Positions 62,517 to 64,000 of a DNA stretch of 64,000 nt are shown here, one piece after another; the first letter of the stretch is position 1; every line of letters starts with the position of its first letter. Both the position numbers and the translations under genes were made by a program. Origin of the DNA: Flagellimonas sp. MMG031 (GTDB lineage Bacteria > Bacteroidota > Bacteroidia > Flavobacteriales > Flavobacteriaceae). The stretch spans positions 1,056,501 through 1,120,500 of the forward strand of contig NZ_CP157804.1 of the NCBI RefSeq assembly GCF_040112705.1. Reading direction: 5' to 3'. The notes under the pieces are model-generated. The model saw nothing but the letters and a program-made list of their open reading frames with translations, had not been told where the DNA came from and did no database searches.

Positions 62517-62544
62517 GTCATGCTGAACTTGTTTCAGCATCTCA
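62517..62544. repeat. Short dispersed-repeat hairpin
   Basis: TGCTGAA-CTTG-TTTCAGCA followed by TCTCATT, a small inverted repeat of a type common between Flavobacteriaceae genes. Confidence 0.55.
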
Positions 62545-62578
62545 TTCCAATTTGCTTGAGATTCATCACAAAACCTAT

Positions 62579-62645
62579 CTTGAGCGCAGTCGAGAAGTCT
62601 CTAACTAGATATTTGGTCTCATATCTCGACTCCGCTCGATATGAC
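62579..62645. repeat. REP-like palindrome, second copy
   Basis: TTGAGCGCAGTCGAGAAGTC and ATCTCGACTCCGCTCGATAT face each other over about 25 bp; the same left arm as 62274-62293. Confidence 0.75.
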
Positions 62646-62668
62646 CGATTGACCTGAAACAAAGCATA

Positions 62669-63640
62669 TCAACCTCCAGAAATACTGTGCATCACATGAT
62701 GCACCAGCGAAGCAGCCAGTTTGGCGGTTTGTCCATCAATATCGTACTTCGGGTTCATCTCCGCGATATCCATACTGATCAATTTTCCAGAGCCTATAAT
62801 CGTTTTTAGGCATTCCAGAACCATATACGGGCTAAAGCCCATGGGGGAAGGGGCACTAACCCCGGGTGCGTAGGCAGAAGAGAACCCATCCAAATCGATG
62901 GTCACATAAATATGGTCCACATTTTTGGCAAAAGCATTGATCCAAGTGGTAATTTCTTCCAGTAGGGGAATTTGGAAGGTATCGTTCATCACGTAAATCA
63001 CATCAAGGTCCCTAGCGGTTTGAAATAGATTTCGGTCGTTGGCATCTCTTCGGATACCCAAACAGAGATAGTTGAAATCGATACCTTCTTTTTGACAATC
63101 CTTGGCTATTTGATAAAATGGGGTGCCCGAGTTGTTCTGCTCCGTGTTTTTCCGCAAATCAAAATGTGCATCAAAATTGATGATGCCAATGGTTTGGCCT
63201 TCTTTTTTGGCGTCCAGATACTTTTTGATGCCGTTGTAGTGGCCGTAGGCCATATCATGTCCGCCACCCAGAATGATAGGAAATTGCTTCTTCTCCAAAA
63301 GAACAGATACGGCTTCGGCGAGTTTTTCTTGTGCTGACTCCATATCATCTCCTTCACAAACCACGGAACCTACATCGTGGAACCGTACATTGCTTCCGAG
63401 ATGGTTGGGCATTTTGGACAAACTGCTTTTGATGACATCGGGCCCCTCAACAGCTCCGACACGACCTTGGTTTCGGCGTACGCCCTCGTCGCAGGCATAA
63501 CCCAATAGGGAAATGGATTTTTTCTGGGCCTCTGGAAGCTCTTCCAAAGGGGTGCAATGCACTTTTTCGTGCAAATACAGCCACTTATTGGAGATTCTTC
63601 CGGTCCAAAGGTCTTTTTTCGGGGGAGTGTAGTGTTTCAT
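62669..63640 (-). CDS. hutG: Formimidoylglutamase (arginase family)
   Basis: A 323-residue ureohydrolase with the Mn-binding motifs GGGHDMAYGH, NFDAHFDLR and TIDLDGF. It hydrolyses N-formimidoyl-glutamate to glutamate and formamide in histidine degradation. The start is at ATG 63640 (GTG 63643 adjoins); it lies 4 bp after the urocanate hydratase stop, hence co-transcribed. Confidence 0.9.
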   Translation of the reverse strand: MKHYTPPKKDLWTGRISNKWLYLHEKVHCTPLEELPEAQKKSISLLGYACDEGVRRNQGRVGAVEGPDVIKSSLSKMPNHLGSNVRFHDVGSVVCEGDDMESAQEKLAEAVSVLLEKKQFPIILGGGHDMAYGHYNGIKKYLDAKKEGQTIGIINFDAHFDLRKNTEQNNSGTPFYQIAKDCQKEGIDFNYLCLGIRRDANDRNLFQTARDLDVIYVMNDTFQIPLLEEITTWINAFAKNVDHIYVTIDLDGFSSAYAPGVSAPSPMGFSPYMVLECLKTIIGSGKLISMDIAEMNPKYDIDGQTAKLAASLVHHVMHSISGG

Positions 63641-63644
63641 CACA

Positions 63645-64000
63645 TTAAAAAAGGTCGTCCAACATATCGGTTTCTACAAGATAGGGCAAAGTTACCCTTA
63701 AATCTGGGGTGCGTTCCATTTCTCGTTCAATGGCAAAGCGGGCTTCTTTGTTCCGTGCCCAGCTTCTTCGGGAAATCCCATTGTTCACATCAAAAAACAG
63801 CATTTTCTTTAATCGGTTTGATGCCTCTTTGGAACCATCCAGCACCATGCCAAATCCACCATTGATCACTTCGCCCCAGCCAACGCCGCCACCATTATGG
63901 ATGGACACCCAAGTGGCTCCCCTAAAGCTGTCGCCAATCACATTCTGAATGGCCATATCGGCGGTAAATTTGCTGCCATCGTAAATGTTGCTGGTTTCTC
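63645..64000 (-). CDS. hutU: Urocanate hydratase, C-terminal part (cut by window)
   Basis: The C-terminal about 118 residues: FRGATWVSIHNGGGVGWGEV and then INGGFGMVLDGS are the conserved NAD-binding/active region of urocanase. Its N-terminal part lies beyond 64000. It converts urocanate to imidazolonepropionate, directly upstream of hutG in the pathway operon. Confidence 0.92.
   Translation of the reverse strand, partial: ETSNIYDGSKFTADMAIQNVIGDSFRGATWVSIHNGGGVGWGEVINGGFGMVLDGSKEASNRLKKMLFFDVNNGISRRSWARNKEARFAIEREMERTPDLRVTLPYLVETDMLDDLF

Noticed and set aside
62269..62645. CRISPR-like spaced repeats
   Set aside because: Only two similar palindromes, inverted arms and unequal spacing; a REP-type family, and no cas genes.

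Overview
The window looks like part of a Flavobacteriaceae chromosome (Muricauda/Allomuricauda-like; the genus is a guess). Supporting signs are a replicative DnaE with an exonuclease fused to its N-terminus, a second short DnaE next to DinB, TAnnTTTG-type -7 promoter boxes, starts without Shine-Dalgarno sequences, BfmA/BtgA-type mobilisation genes and a tRNA-Asp gene with no encoded CCA.

Layout. (1) 1-2.7 kb: an exported beta-lactamase-fold hydrolase and a DUF3500 lipoprotein. (2) 3.3-11.5 kb: an accessory module with a decayed gene, ssb, a RadC-like protein, a BfmA-like mobilisation protein, an XRE regulator, two related HEPN-type proteins, and a small HTH / winged-helix / DnaC-like ATPase cluster behind a repeat-rich non-coding stretch. 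(3) 11.8-29.2 kb: eight co-directional, mostly overlapping and AT-rich genes that form one defence-like operon: AbiEi-like regulator, AbiEii-like nucleotidyltransferase, N6-adenine methylase, specificity subunit, NERD/double-kinase/ATPase giant, unknown protein, giant HerA-like ATPase with a nuclease-like motif, and a PP2C phosphatase. Five of the eight match the methylation-associated defence system (MADS) in domain type and order. The AbiE-like pair and the phosphatase make it an apparent variant. (4) 29.3-31.6 kb: a metallophosphoesterase and a tyrosine integrase that closes this accessory region. (5) 31.87-43.98 kb: a 12.1-kb integrative mobilisable element in tRNA-Asp. It has 44-bp att repeats, 23-bp repeats inside both ends, a frameshifted integrase, MobC/relaxase, replication genes and passengers. 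The passengers include a 1.6-kb segment between two 594-bp direct repeats. (6) 44-64 kb: ordinary chromosome with DUF58, trxA, dnaE, a DUF2383-like protein, rpsP-rimM, a beta-barrel protein, trmN6, an acyl-CoA dehydrogenase, a frameshifted FdhF/YdeP oxidoreductase, the dinB-dnaE2 translesion cassette, a probable small RNA, dispersed palindromic repeats and the end of a histidine-utilisation operon.

How the genes may work together. The methylase and specificity subunit would mark host DNA. The kinase/ATPase, unknown and HerA-like proteins would sense or attack unmarked DNA. The phosphatase would counter the kinase, and the AbiEi-like protein would repress the operon through TGTTCA half-sites over its promoter. 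This is inferred from domains and order; nothing here tests it. The downstream element carries both a replacement 3' end and a replacement terminator for the tRNA it entered.
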